From positions 30,823-94,822 of the forward strand of contig NZ_QOCW01000019.1 of assembly GCF_003318295.1 (NCBI RefSeq): a stretch of 64,000 nucleotides of DNA, written 5' to 3'. The notes under the pieces were generated by a model, which saw nothing but the letters and a program-made list of their open reading frames with translations, ran no database searches and had not been told where the DNA came from. The position numbers and the translations under genes are program-made. Source of the DNA: Bacillus taeanensis (GTDB taxonomy: Bacteria; Bacillota; Bacilli; Bacillales; UBA6769). Below, in pieces: positions 53,150 through 62,691 of this stretch. The stretch's first letter is position 1, and each line of letters starts with the position of its first letter.

Positions 53150-54058
53150 TTGGATTTAAATAATTTTATGTCAAGTAAATTAACTTTAAATCAATATGCG
53201 AACCGGTTAGTGCAGTATGGTTCAGCTTTTCATGTGCATTATTGGGGAGTGATGCCAAAACATTATGATAATCTTCTTCATAAACATTCTTTCTTTGAAA
53301 TATGTTATGTACTTGATGGCAAAGGAAGTTATATAGATGAAACTACTACTTATGAGCTTGAAAAAAATACGATGTTTTTTTCAAGACCAGAGGTTTTACA
53401 CCAAATTAAAAGTGAAGAAGGATTGGCTCTAGTATATGTGGCTTTTGAGTTAATAAACTCAGAATCAAGTGAAGAATGGAATAAGATCATGAAGGAAGCA
53501 GAGCAATGTTCTGAAATAGTGATTAATGTAGAAGAGGAGTCAACCGCAGCATTACTTTGGAAATCACTACTTATTGAGTCTAAAAAAAATGAAAAAGCTT
53601 TTTTTGAAGAAATGCTAACAAACTTATCTTATTCTCTTATTGTTTCACTGCTGCAAGCATTTGTCCCTTCTTTAAAGAAAGACAATCACAACAGTTCACC
53701 TGAAACATCTCCTTCACTTCTTAATGTCGCAAAATTACACATTAAGGATAATCTTTCGGGTTCATTAAAACTTACCGATGTAGCAAGGCATTTGCACATA
53801 TCGGGTCGGCACTTATCGCGAATATTCGTATCGGAATTAGGGATAAGCTACTCGGAGTTTGTGCAAAATGAGAGAGTACAAAGAGCGGCAACATTACTTA
53901 AAACAACTGATTTATCTATTAAAGATATTGCAGAAGAAACTGGCTTTACTAGTGTTCATTATTTTACACGCGTTTTCACTTCTGCACTGCGTCATTCACC
54001 TGGACGTTTTCGGTCACTTTATACAGATTTAAAAGAAACTACATACAAAGATGAATAA
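53150..54058 (+). CDS. AraC-family transcriptional regulator, candidate reader of the direct-repeat module
   Basis: The 302-residue regulator starts with TTG after AAGGAGGG. It has an N-terminal cupin-type ligand domain (residues 35-110, LLHKHSFFEICYVLDGKGSYI) and a C-terminal double HTH (about 195-300, LKLTDVARHLHISGRHLSRIF; FTSVHYFTRVFTSALRHSPGRFR). AraC activators typically bind two direct repeats of about 20 bp next to the -35, exactly the layout of the eight-copy module. One pair of that module begins 85 bp after this gene, so it is the leading candidate. This link is inference. Confidence 0.88.
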   Translation: MDLNNFMSSKLTLNQYANRLVQYGSAFHVHYWGVMPKHYDNLLHKHSFFEICYVLDGKGSYIDETTTYELEKNTMFFSRPEVLHQIKSEEGLALVYVAFELINSESSEEWNKIMKEAEQCSEIVINVEEESTAALLWKSLLIESKKNEKAFFEEMLTNLSYSLIVSLLQAFVPSLKKDNHNSSPETSPSLLNVAKLHIKDNLSGSLKLTDVARHLHISGRHLSRIFVSELGISYSEFVQNERVQRAATLLKTTDLSIKDIAEETGFTSVHYFTRVFTSALRHSPGRFRSLYTDLKETTYKDE

Positions 54059-54064
54059 ATTCCT

Positions 54065-54112
54065 CCCCCCCCCCCCGCTTAATGGAGTGCATTTGAAGTG
54101 GGGGTTTTATTG
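54065..54112 (+). terminator. Terminator with a 12-C homopolymer in its stem
   Basis: A run of twelve C (54065-54076) followed by GCTT pairs with AAGTGGGGG and TTTT follows. Only part of the C-run is needed for the stem. Confidence 0.65.
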
Positions 54113-54142
54113 TTTTGAAAAGGACAAATATTTTTTGTAAAA

Positions 54143-54207
54143 TGTCTCTAAAATATAAAAAAGAGTCTTAATAATATAAAGACATCTTTTTAAATGCGTC
54201 TTATAAT
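54143..54207 (+). promoter_or_regulatory. Direct-repeat promoter module, copy 2a
   Basis: Repeats at 54143-54163 and 54164-54184, -35 AAGACA, a 17-bp spacer, TATAAT at 54202, then the palindrome ATTACAATTGTAAT. It is the upstream member of pair 2. Confidence 0.75.
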
Positions 54208-54249
54208 TACAATTGTAATAAAAATTCTAAATATTTTTTCATTGTTAAG

Positions 54250-54261
54250 AAAGCGGTTACA
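54250..54261 (+). promoter_or_regulatory. LacI/cre-type box after module 2a
   Basis: AAAGCGGTTACA starts 48 bp after the first base of the -10 of copy 2a. Confidence 0.55.
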
Positions 54262-54337
54262 ATTGTATTTATTATTAATTTTAAAAATTGATATATTGAA
54301 AATAAATAATGAAGAGTAGATGTTCAATTACTTATTA

Positions 54338-54402
54338 TGTCTCTAAAAAACAAAAACAACTCTTAATGAGATAGGTATATCAATTATTAACTGTCCTATA
54401 AT
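54338..54402 (+). promoter_or_regulatory. Direct-repeat promoter module, copy 2b
   Basis: It begins exactly 195 bp after copy 2a. The first repeat (TGTCTCTAAAAAACAAAAAC) is intact and the second is degenerate, so the -35 is poor, but TATAATTACAATTGTAAT at 54397 is kept. Confidence 0.65.
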
Positions 54403-54442
54403 TACAATTGTAATGAACTTTCATAATCTATTTTTAGGAAAG

Positions 54443-54454
54443 AAAGCGTTTGCA
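54443..54454 (+). promoter_or_regulatory. LacI/cre-type box after module 2b
   Basis: AAAGCGTTTGCA starts 46 bp after the -10 of copy 2b and 42 bp before the next start codon. Confidence 0.55.
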
Positions 54455-54495
54455 AAAAAAGTATTCTTTTCTAAATATAAATTGGAGGGGTAAAT

Positions 54496-55710
54496 ATGAT
54501 AAATGGAGAGAAGAAAATTGCAAGACCACTAAGATGGGCAATGGTTGGCGGTGGAAGACATGGACAGGTTGGATATAAACACCGCATAGGGGCGTTAAGA
54601 GACAATACTGCTTTTGAATTAGTGGCTGGTGCATTTGATATCGATCCTGCTCGAGGGAAAGACTTTGGGGTGAATCTTGGTGTATCAGAAGATCGCTGTT
54701 ATCCTGATTATAAAACGATGTTTGTTGAGGAAGCAAAGCGAGAAGATGGAATTGAAGTGATTTCGATTGCAACGCCTAACGGGACACATTATGAAATTTG
54801 TAAAGCCGCATTAGAAGCTGATCTTCATGTTATTTGTGAAAAGCCTTTATTTTTTACGAGTGAAGAAGTTCTTGAGGTGAAGGAACTTGCTGAAGAAAAA
54901 GGGAAAATAGTTGGTGTCACCTATGGTTTCTCCGGCAATCAGCTGTTGCTTCAAATGAGAGCAATGATTGAAAATGGTGATATCGGTGAAATTCGTGTTG
55001 TTGATTTAGAGTATACACACGGATTCAGTGCAACTGACAGTGCTGATAAATTTAGTGAAGCGCAAAAATGGCGTGTTGACCCGAAAATTGCTGGCCCAAG
55101 CTTTGTGTTAGGCGATCTTTCGACACACACTTATTATATGTCACAGTTAATTATGCCAAACATGAAAATTAAAAAACTTTTATGTGACCGTCAAAGCTTT
55201 ATCAGCAGCCGTGCTCCATTAGAGGACAATGCGAATGTGCTGATGCATTATGAAAATGGTGCGGTAGGCAGACTATGGACTTCTTCTATTAACGCAGGAT
55301 GCATGGATGGCCATAGAATTCGCATTGTAGGCTCTAAGGCGAGCTTAGAGTGGTGGGACAGCAAACCTAATGAACTAAGATATGAAGTGCAGGGTGAACC
55401 AATTCAAACGTTAATTCGTGCGATGCCTTATTTAGATGACAGCTGCAATGCGGATGAGCGTTTAGGAGCTTTACATCAAGAGGGCTTATCGGAATCATGG
55501 GCCAATATTTATTTAAAGTTTGCGATTGCAATTGATGCAAAAAACCGTGGTGATGAAGAAACGTTAAGCAACCTTGTTTATCCTGATATTAATGCGGGTC
55601 TTGACGGCGTTCGTTGGATTGAAAATTGTGTGCGATCTGCAGATAATGGAGCAGTTTGGGTAGGATATAATGAAGTTGAAGATAAAACATTGAGCCCGGT
55701 TCAAAACTAA
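54496..55710 (+). CDS. Gfo/Idh/MocA-family oxidoreductase (paralogue A2)
   Basis: The 404-residue dehydrogenase is paralogous to the protein at 45045 throughout (RWAMVGGGRHGQVGYKHRIG; IATPNGTHYEICKAALEADLHVICEKPL; KWRVDPKIAGPSFVLGDLS). Rossmann fold and EKP lysine are intact. It starts after TTGGAGG and stands alone between a module pair and a terminator, so it is a monocistronic unit. A role in interconverting inositol isomers or a related sugar is likely. Keeping two divergent copies plus a relic suggests repeated duplication in this locus. Confidence 0.87.
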   Translation: MINGEKKIARPLRWAMVGGGRHGQVGYKHRIGALRDNTAFELVAGAFDIDPARGKDFGVNLGVSEDRCYPDYKTMFVEEAKREDGIEVISIATPNGTHYEICKAALEADLHVICEKPLFFTSEEVLEVKELAEEKGKIVGVTYGFSGNQLLLQMRAMIENGDIGEIRVVDLEYTHGFSATDSADKFSEAQKWRVDPKIAGPSFVLGDLSTHTYYMSQLIMPNMKIKKLLCDRQSFISSRAPLEDNANVLMHYENGAVGRLWTSSINAGCMDGHRIRIVGSKASLEWWDSKPNELRYEVQGEPIQTLIRAMPYLDDSCNADERLGALHQEGLSESWANIYLKFAIAIDAKNRGDEETLSNLVYPDINAGLDGVRWIENCVRSADNGAVWVGYNEVEDKTLSPVQN

Positions 55711-55736
55711 AAGAATGATAATGAAATAAATAATAG

Positions 55737-55777
55737 ACAAAAAACCTTTGAAGAGTTTACTTCCAAAGGTTTTTTAT
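55737..55777 (+). terminator. Strong terminator after Gfo/Idh A2
   Basis: AAAAACCTTTG / CAAAGGTTTTT form a stem with a 13-nt loop followed by TTATTTT. Confidence 0.88.
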
Positions 55778-55793
55778 TTTGGTGATTCCAAAA

Positions 55794-55858
55794 TGTCTCT
55801 AAAATGCAAAAAACGGTCTTTATAATACAAAGACAATCTTGATTTTATGTCTTATAAT
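55794..55858 (+). promoter_or_regulatory. Direct-repeat promoter module, copy 3a
   Basis: Repeats at 55794-55814 and 55815-55835 (GGTCTTTATAATACAAAGAC), -35 AAGACA, a 17-bp spacer and TATAAT at 55853. Confidence 0.75.
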
Positions 55859-55900
55859 TACAACTAAAATAAAATTTTATAATATTTTGAATTTAATTGG

Positions 55901-55912
55901 TTAGCGATTACA
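55901..55912 (+). promoter_or_regulatory. LacI/cre-type box after module 3a
   Basis: TTAGCGATTACA starts 48 bp after the -10 of copy 3a, the same spacing as for copy 2a. Confidence 0.55.
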
Positions 55913-55988
55913 ATTGTCTTTTCTATCAATTATTAAAGATTGTAAGACTATTATTAAAAAGTATGAACTAAATCTAAATTATAAATAA

Positions 55989-56053
55989 TGTCTCTAAAAT
56001 ACAAAAACTAGTCTTGAAATTATAAATACATTTAATATTTAAAGTCTTATAAT
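55989..56053 (+). promoter_or_regulatory. Direct-repeat promoter module, copy 3b
   Basis: Exactly 195 bp after copy 3a. First repeat intact, second degenerate (-35 AATACA), TATAAT at 56048. Confidence 0.68.
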
Positions 56054-56094
56054 TACAATTTTAAGAAAGTTTTAAAAATTTTTAAATTTAAAAG

Positions 56095-56106
56095 TAAGCG
56101 ATTACA
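56095..56106 (+). promoter_or_regulatory. LacI/cre-type box after module 3b
   Basis: TAAGCGATTACA, 47 bp after the -10 of copy 3b. Confidence 0.55.
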
Positions 56107-56148
56107 CAAAGGGGTAATTTACTAACTGAAACTTTTGGGGGGCTAATA

Positions 56149-56175
56149 ATGAGAATGAATCAAGTATTCACTTAA
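56149..56175 (+). CDS. Possible 8-codon leader peptide or gene-start relic
   Basis: TTTTGGGGGG stands 9 bp before ATG; the frame encodes MRMNQVFT and stops. It lies between module 3b and the ABC operon. It could be a leader peptide or the first codons of a gene that was deleted. No second signal supports expression. Confidence 0.25.
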   Translation: MRMNQVFT

Positions 56176-56218
56176 CATGATGGAGGTCGCGATCGTTCAT
56201 TGTTTTATAGTTGGTTTT

Positions 56219-56261
56219 GTAAACGGTTAACTTTTTTTAATCAAAATAGAAAACGATTACA
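56219..56261 (+). promoter_or_regulatory. Two LacI/cre-type boxes before the ABC transporter operon
   Basis: GTAAACGGTTAAC (56219-56231) and GAAAACGATTACA (56249-56261) have centres 30 bp apart, just upstream of the binding-protein gene. Paired sites could allow looping by a LacI-type tetramer. They are in addition to the boxes at 55901 and 56095. Confidence 0.55.
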
Positions 56262-56303
56262 TTTGGCAATTATTTATTAACTATAAACGAGGGGGAAGTA
56301 ATA

Positions 56304-57281
56304 ATGAAATTTGAAAAAAAAGTTATTGCGATTTTTAGCTTAATCATGATGTTAATTTTAGCTGCCTGCAGCGGAGCTGATGAAACAGCTTCTGGGGGAG
56401 AAGGTCAATCAGGAGCTTCAGGTGACAAGAAGGTAATCGGTGTCTCTCTTCAAAACTTTAGTGATGAGTTTCGTATCTATATGATTGAGGCGATGGAAGA
56501 AGAGGAGAAAAATCATCCGGAATTTGAATTTTTATATGCAGATGCTCAAAATGACAGTGCAAAGCAGATGAACCAGGTTGAAAACTTTATTACACAGCAA
56601 GTAGATGCGATTATTTTTACGCCGGTTGATACGATTGCTGCTGTTGATATATTAGCACGTGTTAATGAAGCGGGTATTCCAATCATCGTTTCAAATCAAA
56701 CGTTTGATGGGGTAGAAGAAGCGACAGCTTACGTTGGTTCAGAATCAATTCAATCAGGATTATTACAGATCGAAGAAGTAGTGAAATTGCTTGATGGAAA
56801 AGGGAATGTCGCGATTATGCACGGTCAAATGGGCCATGAAGCAGAAATTAAGCGTACAGAAGGAAACAAGCAAATTATCGCTGAAAATCCTGAAATGGAA
56901 GTTGTATTAGAAGATACGGGTGAGTGGAACAGAGAAAAAGGCTTAACATTAATGGAAAACTGGTTGAATACAGGAAAGCAAATCGATGCAGTTGTAGCTA
57001 ATAATGATGAAATGGCGATTGGGGCAATTATGGCTCTTGAAGCAGCTGGTAAACTTGATGAAACAGTTGTAGCGGGAATTGACGCAACACCGGCAGCTTT
57101 AAAATTAGTGAAAGAAGGAAAGCTTGATGTTACGGTGTTCCAGGATGCAGTCGGGCAAGGAGTGGGCAGTATTCAAACGGCTGTAAAAGCAGCAAATGGT
57201 GAATCGGTTGAAGATGTAATCGTACCATATCAACTTGTAACGAAAGAAAATGTAGAAGAGTACTTGGCGAAGTATGAGTAA
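56304..57281 (+). CDS. Sugar/inositol ABC transporter substrate-binding lipoprotein
   Basis: The 325-residue lipoprotein has a signal peptide ending LAACSG (LILAAC, lipobox Cys about 22) and a ribose-type periplasmic-binding fold (VIGVSLQNFSDEFRIYMIEAM; FITQQVDAIIFTPVD; VVANNDEMAIGAIMAL; AGIDATPAAL). It would deliver a sugar or inositol to the permease encoded downstream. The start follows GAGGGGG. The gene is separated from the ATPase gene by a large hairpin, as expected when the binding protein is made in excess. Given iolC, iolG and iolT nearby, an inositol ligand is likely. Confidence 0.88.
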   Translation: MKFEKKVIAIFSLIMMLILAACSGADETASGGEGQSGASGDKKVIGVSLQNFSDEFRIYMIEAMEEEEKNHPEFEFLYADAQNDSAKQMNQVENFITQQVDAIIFTPVDTIAAVDILARVNEAGIPIIVSNQTFDGVEEATAYVGSESIQSGLLQIEEVVKLLDGKGNVAIMHGQMGHEAEIKRTEGNKQIIAENPEMEVVLEDTGEWNREKGLTLMENWLNTGKQIDAVVANNDEMAIGAIMALEAAGKLDETVVAGIDATPAALKLVKEGKLDVTVFQDAVGQGVGSIQTAVKAANGESVEDVIVPYQLVTKENVEEYLAKYE

Positions 57282-57300
57282 GCTTTATCAATGATACAAA

Positions 57301-57344
57301 GCTAATGAAAGGGAGCTTTTATAAATACGTTCCCTTTCGTTAGC
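57301..57344 (+). terminator. Intercistronic attenuator hairpin
   Basis: GCTAATGAAAGGGA pairs with TCCCTTTCGTTAGC almost perfectly over 14 bp. There is no T-run after it, so it probably works as a partial terminator or as an mRNA-stabilising 3' end for the binding-protein message. Confidence 0.6.
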
Positions 57345-57376
57345 TGGTAATCCTATTAGAAATGGGGGGATTGACG

Positions 57377-58924
57377 ATGAGTAATGAATATATTTTACAA
57401 ATGGAAAATATCACAAAAGAGTTTCCGGGAGTAAAAGCGTTAGACAATGTTGAGTTTAAAGTGAGAAAAGGAACTGTACATGCGTTAATGGGTGAAAATG
57501 GTGCCGGGAAATCAACACTTATGAAAATCATCATCGGGATGTATACACCTGATAAAGGAAAGATCATTTTTGATGGTGAAGAATTAGTCCTTACTAATAT
57601 TAATGATGCGTTAGATAAAGGAATTTCAATGATCCACCAGGAGTTAAGTCCGGTGCCGGAAATGACAGTTGCGGAAAATATTTACTTAGGAAGAGAACCG
57701 ACATACGGAAAAAGCGGTCTCGTGAATAATAAAAAATTAGTGCAAATGACAAAAGATTTGTTAAAAAGCTTAGAAATTAACATTGATCCGACGATGAAAA
57801 TGGTAGATTTAAGTATTGCAAATACGCAAATGGTTGAAATTGCAAAAGCGATCTCCTTTAATTCTAAATTAGTGATTATGGATGAGCCAACATCCGCCAT
57901 TACGGAAAAAGAAGTTGCTCAGTTGTTTAAAATGATTCGTTCCCTTAAAAAGAAAGGAGTCGGCATTATCTATATTACGCATAAGATGAGTGAGCTGTAT
58001 GAAATTGCGGATGATATTTCAGTTTTTCGAGATGGCACGTATGTAGGTTCTGAAACAGCACAAAATTTAAAAAATGATGACCTGATTCGAATGATGGTAG
58101 GAAGAGAATTGAATCAAATATTCAATAAACCGACTATAGAGACCGGAGAAGTAGCTCTTTCTGTTAAAAACTTAGCAAGCGATAAGTATTTTAAAGATGT
58201 TAACTTTCAGGTTCGTAAAGGTGAAATTCTTGGTTTTGCAGGGTTAATGGGATCAGGAAGAACAGAAATTCTTGAAGCAATATTTGGGTTAAAAGATCTT
58301 GATGAGGGTGAAGTCTACATCCATGGTGAAAACGTGAATATAAAAACGCCGCAGGATGCAGTGAAGAATAATTTAGGGTTTCTAACGGAAGATCGAAAAC
58401 TATCGGGGCTGTTTTTACCTCTATCTGTTAAGGAAAATATGATCACAGTTAATATCGATAGCTACTTATCAAAAGGATTACTAAATGAAAAGAAAATGAT
58501 TGATGAATGTAAACAGCAGAAGAGAAATCTGTTAATTAAAACGCCTAATATCGACGAAGTTGTTGGAAACTTAAGCGGCGGTAATCAACAAAAAGTATTA
58601 CTGGCCAGATGGCTGCTGAAAAATCCTGATATTTTATTTTTAGATGAGCCAACCCGTGGTATTGACGTTGGAGCAAAATCAGAGTTTTACAATTTAATTT
58701 TTGAATTAGCTAAAGAGGGTAAAGCTGTCATTGTTGTCTCATCTGAAATGGCAGAGATCCTTGGCTTATGTGATCGCATTATGGTCATGCACGAAGGTAA
58801 AATTTCAGGGGAATTAAGCCGTGAAGAGGCAACGCAGGAAAGAATTATGCAGTATGCAACTGGTCAAGTGAAGGAAGAAGAGAGATCCGAAGAAAAAACT
58901 TTGGAGACTGCGACAGTTCGATAA
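57377..58924 (+). CDS. Sugar ABC transporter ATP-binding protein (RbsA/MglA-like)
   Basis: The ATG at 57377 follows GGGGGGA; an upstream frame extension to 57362 overlaps that site. The protein of about 515 residues has two fused ABC domains. The first has Walker A GENGAGKST at about residue 39 and Walker B VIMDEPTSAI. The second has the degenerate Walker A GLMGSGRTE, the signature LSGGNQQKVLLARWL and Walker B LFLDEPTRGIDVGAKSEF. This is the normal arrangement for ribose/galactose/inositol-type importers. Second gene of the operon. Confidence 0.93.
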   Translation: MSNEYILQMENITKEFPGVKALDNVEFKVRKGTVHALMGENGAGKSTLMKIIIGMYTPDKGKIIFDGEELVLTNINDALDKGISMIHQELSPVPEMTVAENIYLGREPTYGKSGLVNNKKLVQMTKDLLKSLEINIDPTMKMVDLSIANTQMVEIAKAISFNSKLVIMDEPTSAITEKEVAQLFKMIRSLKKKGVGIIYITHKMSELYEIADDISVFRDGTYVGSETAQNLKNDDLIRMMVGRELNQIFNKPTIETGEVALSVKNLASDKYFKDVNFQVRKGEILGFAGLMGSGRTEILEAIFGLKDLDEGEVYIHGENVNIKTPQDAVKNNLGFLTEDRKLSGLFLPLSVKENMITVNIDSYLSKGLLNEKKMIDECKQQKRNLLIKTPNIDEVVGNLSGGNQQKVLLARWLLKNPDILFLDEPTRGIDVGAKSEFYNLIFELAKEGKAVIVVSSEMAEILGLCDRIMVMHEGKISGELSREEATQERIMQYATGQVKEEERSEEKTLETATVR

Positions 58925-58976
58925 TATGTAGAGGTCGATGTGATTACGTCAATATAAACGTTTGGAGGAATGAATA

Positions 58977-59978
58977 ATGAGTCTTAAGATGGAAAATGTG
59001 AAGACTAATGAAATACCTCAAGAAAAAAACAAACAATTTAAAGACATCTCTATGAATATTCTCAAGAAGTATGGTATTTTAATCATTTTATTTTTACTTA
59101 TTGCGTTAATGTCGGTATTAACTCCTTATTTTCTAACATTCCCTAATATGATTAATATCGTAAGGCAAATGTCAATCATCGGAATTATTGCGATTGGGGT
59201 TACGCCGATCATTATAACGAAAGGAATTGATTTATCTTCTGGTTCTTTGATCGCACTTGTATCAGTCGTAGTGGCTGGTTTTGCTCACCCGGGAGATTAT
59301 CCGATATTAGTTCCGATTGCAATGGCTTTAGGTGTTGGTTTATTAGTTGGTTTAATCAATGGTACGTTAATTGCTAAAGGTTTACTTGCTCCTTTCATTG
59401 CGACATTAGGTATGATGACAGCTGCTCGAGGAGCTGCGATGCTTATAAGTGATGGAAGACCGATTGGGAATTTATCTGATCCGTTTAAATTCATTGGTCA
59501 AGGTGCAATACTTGGTGTACCGGTTCCGATTATTATCTTTGCTTTAGTTGGTATCGTAACTTGGGTTCTTCTCAATAAAACGAAAATTGGTAAATATATT
59601 TATGCAATTGGTGGAAATGAGCAAGCTGCGGTGACAGCAGGGATTAATGTAAAAAAAGTATTAATTATGGTTTATGCATATGCAGGATTACTAGGCGGTC
59701 TTGCCGGTATGATCTTAACGTCAAGAATCGCTTCCGGACAGCCGCAAGCAGGACTTATGTTTGAATTAGATGCAATCGCAGCAGCGGTTATTGGCGGTAC
59801 AAGTCTTTTTGGAGGAATAGGAACAGTTGGAGGAACAATTATTGGTGCGCTTATTATCGGTGTAATGAACAATGGTCTGGATCTTTTATCTGTTAATTCT
59901 TATTGGCAGCAAATTGTTAAAGGTGCAATTATTGTAGCCGCTGTATATATCGATACGAGAAAGAACCGCAAAAAATAG
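58977..59978 (+). CDS. Sugar ABC transporter permease (RbsC-like)
   Basis: The 333-residue membrane protein has the RbsC-family motifs [25 protein letters not shown], the cytoplasmic-loop signature [20 protein letters not shown] that contacts the ATPase, and [34 protein letters not shown], with 8-10 predicted membrane helices. It works as a homodimer with the ATPase at 57377 and the lipoprotein at 56304. The start follows TTGGAGG. Confidence 0.92.
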   Translation: MSLKMENVKTNEIPQEKNKQFKDISMNILKKYGILIILFLLIALMSVLTPYFLTFPNMINIVRQMSIIGIIAIGVTPIIITKGIDLSSGSLIALVSVVVAGFAHPGDYPILVPIAMALGVGLLVGLINGTLIAKGLLAPFIATLGMMTAARGAAMLISDGRPIGNLSDPFKFIGQGAILGVPVPIIIFALVGIVTWVLLNKTKIGKYIYAIGGNEQAAVTAGINVKKVLIMVYAYAGLLGGLAGMILTSRIASGQPQAGLMFELDAIAAAVIGGTSLFGGIGTVGGTIIGALIIGVMNNGLDLLSVNSYWQQIVKGAIIVAAVYIDTRKNRKK

Positions 59979-60030
59979 TTTCCTAGAGAAATAATATTTT
60001 CTACCAGCTGATTTTTTAAGAGTTATTTAG

Positions 60031-60042
60031 AAAACGATTACA
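60031..60042 (+). promoter_or_regulatory. LacI/cre-type box before iolG copy 2
   Basis: AAAACGATTACA lies 40 bp before the start codon. The direct-repeat module is absent here, so the gene is probably transcribed from the ABC operon with local repression. Confidence 0.5.
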
Positions 60043-60057
60043 TGAAAGTCGCTATAA

Positions 60058-61113
<1,056 letters not shown>

Positions 61114-61143
61114 TTTTGATTAAATAAATTTTAAATCTAGTGA

Positions 61144-61178
61144 TGCCGAGCATGTCCAATTGATATGTTCGGCTTTTG
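61144..61178 (+). terminator. Terminator after iolG copy 2
   Basis: GCCGAGCAT / ATGTTCGGC stem followed by TTTTGTTT; related to the hairpin at 51030 after the other iolG/isomerase operon. Confidence 0.7.
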
Positions 61179-61266
61179 TTTAAATAAATTAACAAGATGT
61201 CTACAAGTTAAGTGGAAGCTATATATGTTCAATGCTCGTATTTGAATCGGAAAATAAGGTGATGAA

Positions 61267-62286
61267 ATGAAAATGATTGATGTTGCAAAAATAGCAAACG
61301 TTTCTGTTGCAACTGTTTCGAGAGTGATCAGCCAACCAGATAGAGTAAGCAAAGAAACAAGACAAAAAGTTTTAGAAGTTATTAAGGAACTGAATTATCA
61401 GCCGCACATGATTGCAAGGCAGTTTAGAACAAAGGAAACAAAAACAATTTTAGTTGTTGTTCCGGATATTACAAAAGCTTTTTTCTCAGAAGTATTAAGA
61501 GGGATTGAACATACAGCGCTTAAAAATGGTTATCAAGTCATTTTAGGAGATACAGAGAATGATATCGAAAGAGAAAGAGAATATATTAATTTATTACTTA
61601 AAAAGCAAGTGGACGGTATGGTGTTGTTAACGGCTAGAATTGATAAAGAAAGCTTGGAAGAGATTTCAAATCAATTTCCAATGGTGCTTGCCTGTGAATA
61701 TATGAACGGATTAAATATTCCAACCGTTTCGATTGATAACATTAGCAGTGCTAGAAAATTAACCGAACACTTAATACAGCTTGGACATACTAAAATTGCC
61801 CATATAACAGGTCCTATCAATGTCATCCTGAGCCGGGACCGGTTAAGAGGGTATCAACAAGCAATGCTAAAATATGATTTAATTCTTGATCCGGCATTTA
61901 TTCAAGAAGGTGATTTCAGCTATGAATCTGGTTATAATCAAATGCTTAAATTGCTGGCATTAGAAACTATACCGACAGCGGTTTTTGTTTTTAATGATGA
62001 AATGGCTGTAGGAGCCATTGCGGCTGTAAAAGATAGCGGTCTGAATGTTCCAAAAGATATAGCGGTAGTCGGCTTTGATAATGTGAAGATGTCGTCTGTA
62101 TATGAACCACGGATTACAACGATTGACCAGCCGAAATATAAAATTGGGAAAAAGGCAATGGACTTGTTATTAAAATTAATGAGCGGGGAAGGTTTGCAAA
62201 AGAAAAAATTCGTATTAAAGGATCAATTAATTATTAGGGAATCCTGTGGTGCTAAAGCTTCTGTACAGGAACTGGAAAAAGTATAA
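61267..62286 (+). CDS. LacI-family transcriptional repressor
   Basis: The 339-residue repressor has an N-terminal LacI HTH and hinge (MIDVAKIANVSVATVSRVI, residues 3-21; NYQPHMIARQFRTKET) and a periplasmic-binding-like effector domain from about residue 60 (ILVVVPDITKAFFSEVLRGIE; FVFNDEMAVGAIAAV; VAVVGFDNVKMSSVYEPRITTI). It lies between the ABC/iolG operon and iolC. The many AANCGATTACA boxes in front of the operons of this region fit a LacI/GalR-family operator, so this protein is the likely binder; CcpA could share some sites. Confidence 0.9.
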   Translation: MKMIDVAKIANVSVATVSRVISQPDRVSKETRQKVLEVIKELNYQPHMIARQFRTKETKTILVVVPDITKAFFSEVLRGIEHTALKNGYQVILGDTENDIEREREYINLLLKKQVDGMVLLTARIDKESLEEISNQFPMVLACEYMNGLNIPTVSIDNISSARKLTEHLIQLGHTKIAHITGPINVILSRDRLRGYQQAMLKYDLILDPAFIQEGDFSYESGYNQMLKLLALETIPTAVFVFNDEMAVGAIAAVKDSGLNVPKDIAVVGFDNVKMSSVYEPRITTIDQPKYKIGKKAMDLLLKLMSGEGLQKKKFVLKDQLIIRESCGAKASVQELEKV

Positions 62287-62308
62287 ATTTATATTTTATA
62301 TATTAATA

Positions 62309-62373
62309 TGTCTCTAAAGTACAAAAATGAGTCTTTATAATATAAAGACATGAATAATATACTGTCCTATAAT
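62309..62373 (+). promoter_or_regulatory. Direct-repeat promoter module, copy 4a
   Basis: Repeats at 62309-62329 and 62330-62350, the second with the perfect GTCTTTATA-A-TATAAAGAC palindrome, -35 AAGACA, a 17-bp spacer and TATAAT at 62368. Confidence 0.75.
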
Positions 62374-62386
62374 TATAACTGTAAAT

Positions 62387-62430
62387 GAATCGTTTTCAAT
62401 TCTTTTTATTTAAAATGGAAAACGATTACA
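62387..62430 (+). promoter_or_regulatory. Two LacI/cre-type boxes before iolC
   Basis: TGAATCGTTTTCA (62387-62399) and AAAACGATTACA (62419-62430) follow module 4a; the second starts 51 bp after its -10. Confidence 0.55.
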
Positions 62431-62508
62431 CCTAAAGTTTTACCGGTTAAACTTGATTTTATTAAGCTGGTAATAAAGGGTTTGGATTTTTTTGTTCTAT
62501 TATTAAAA

Positions 62509-62573
62509 TGTCTCTAAAGTGCAAATTTGTAGTTTGATAGTGCAAAAACTTCTATTATCTATCAGCCTGAAAG
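62509..62573 (+). promoter_or_regulatory. Direct-repeat promoter module, copy 4b (decayed)
   Basis: It lies 200 bp after copy 4a. TGTCTCTAAAGTGCAAA is kept, but the second repeat, the -35 and the -10 (TGAAAG instead of TATAAT) are degraded. It may still bind an activator but is unlikely to be a promoter. Confidence 0.5.
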
Positions 62574-62691
62574 TACAATTGTGATAATCAAGTTTTAGCT
62601 GAGTTTCAATTCAACATAAAGAGCACCTACTTCCTAAAAAAGATGAAGACAATGACAATGTACGTTAACAATCTTATTTAAAAGGAGTTAT

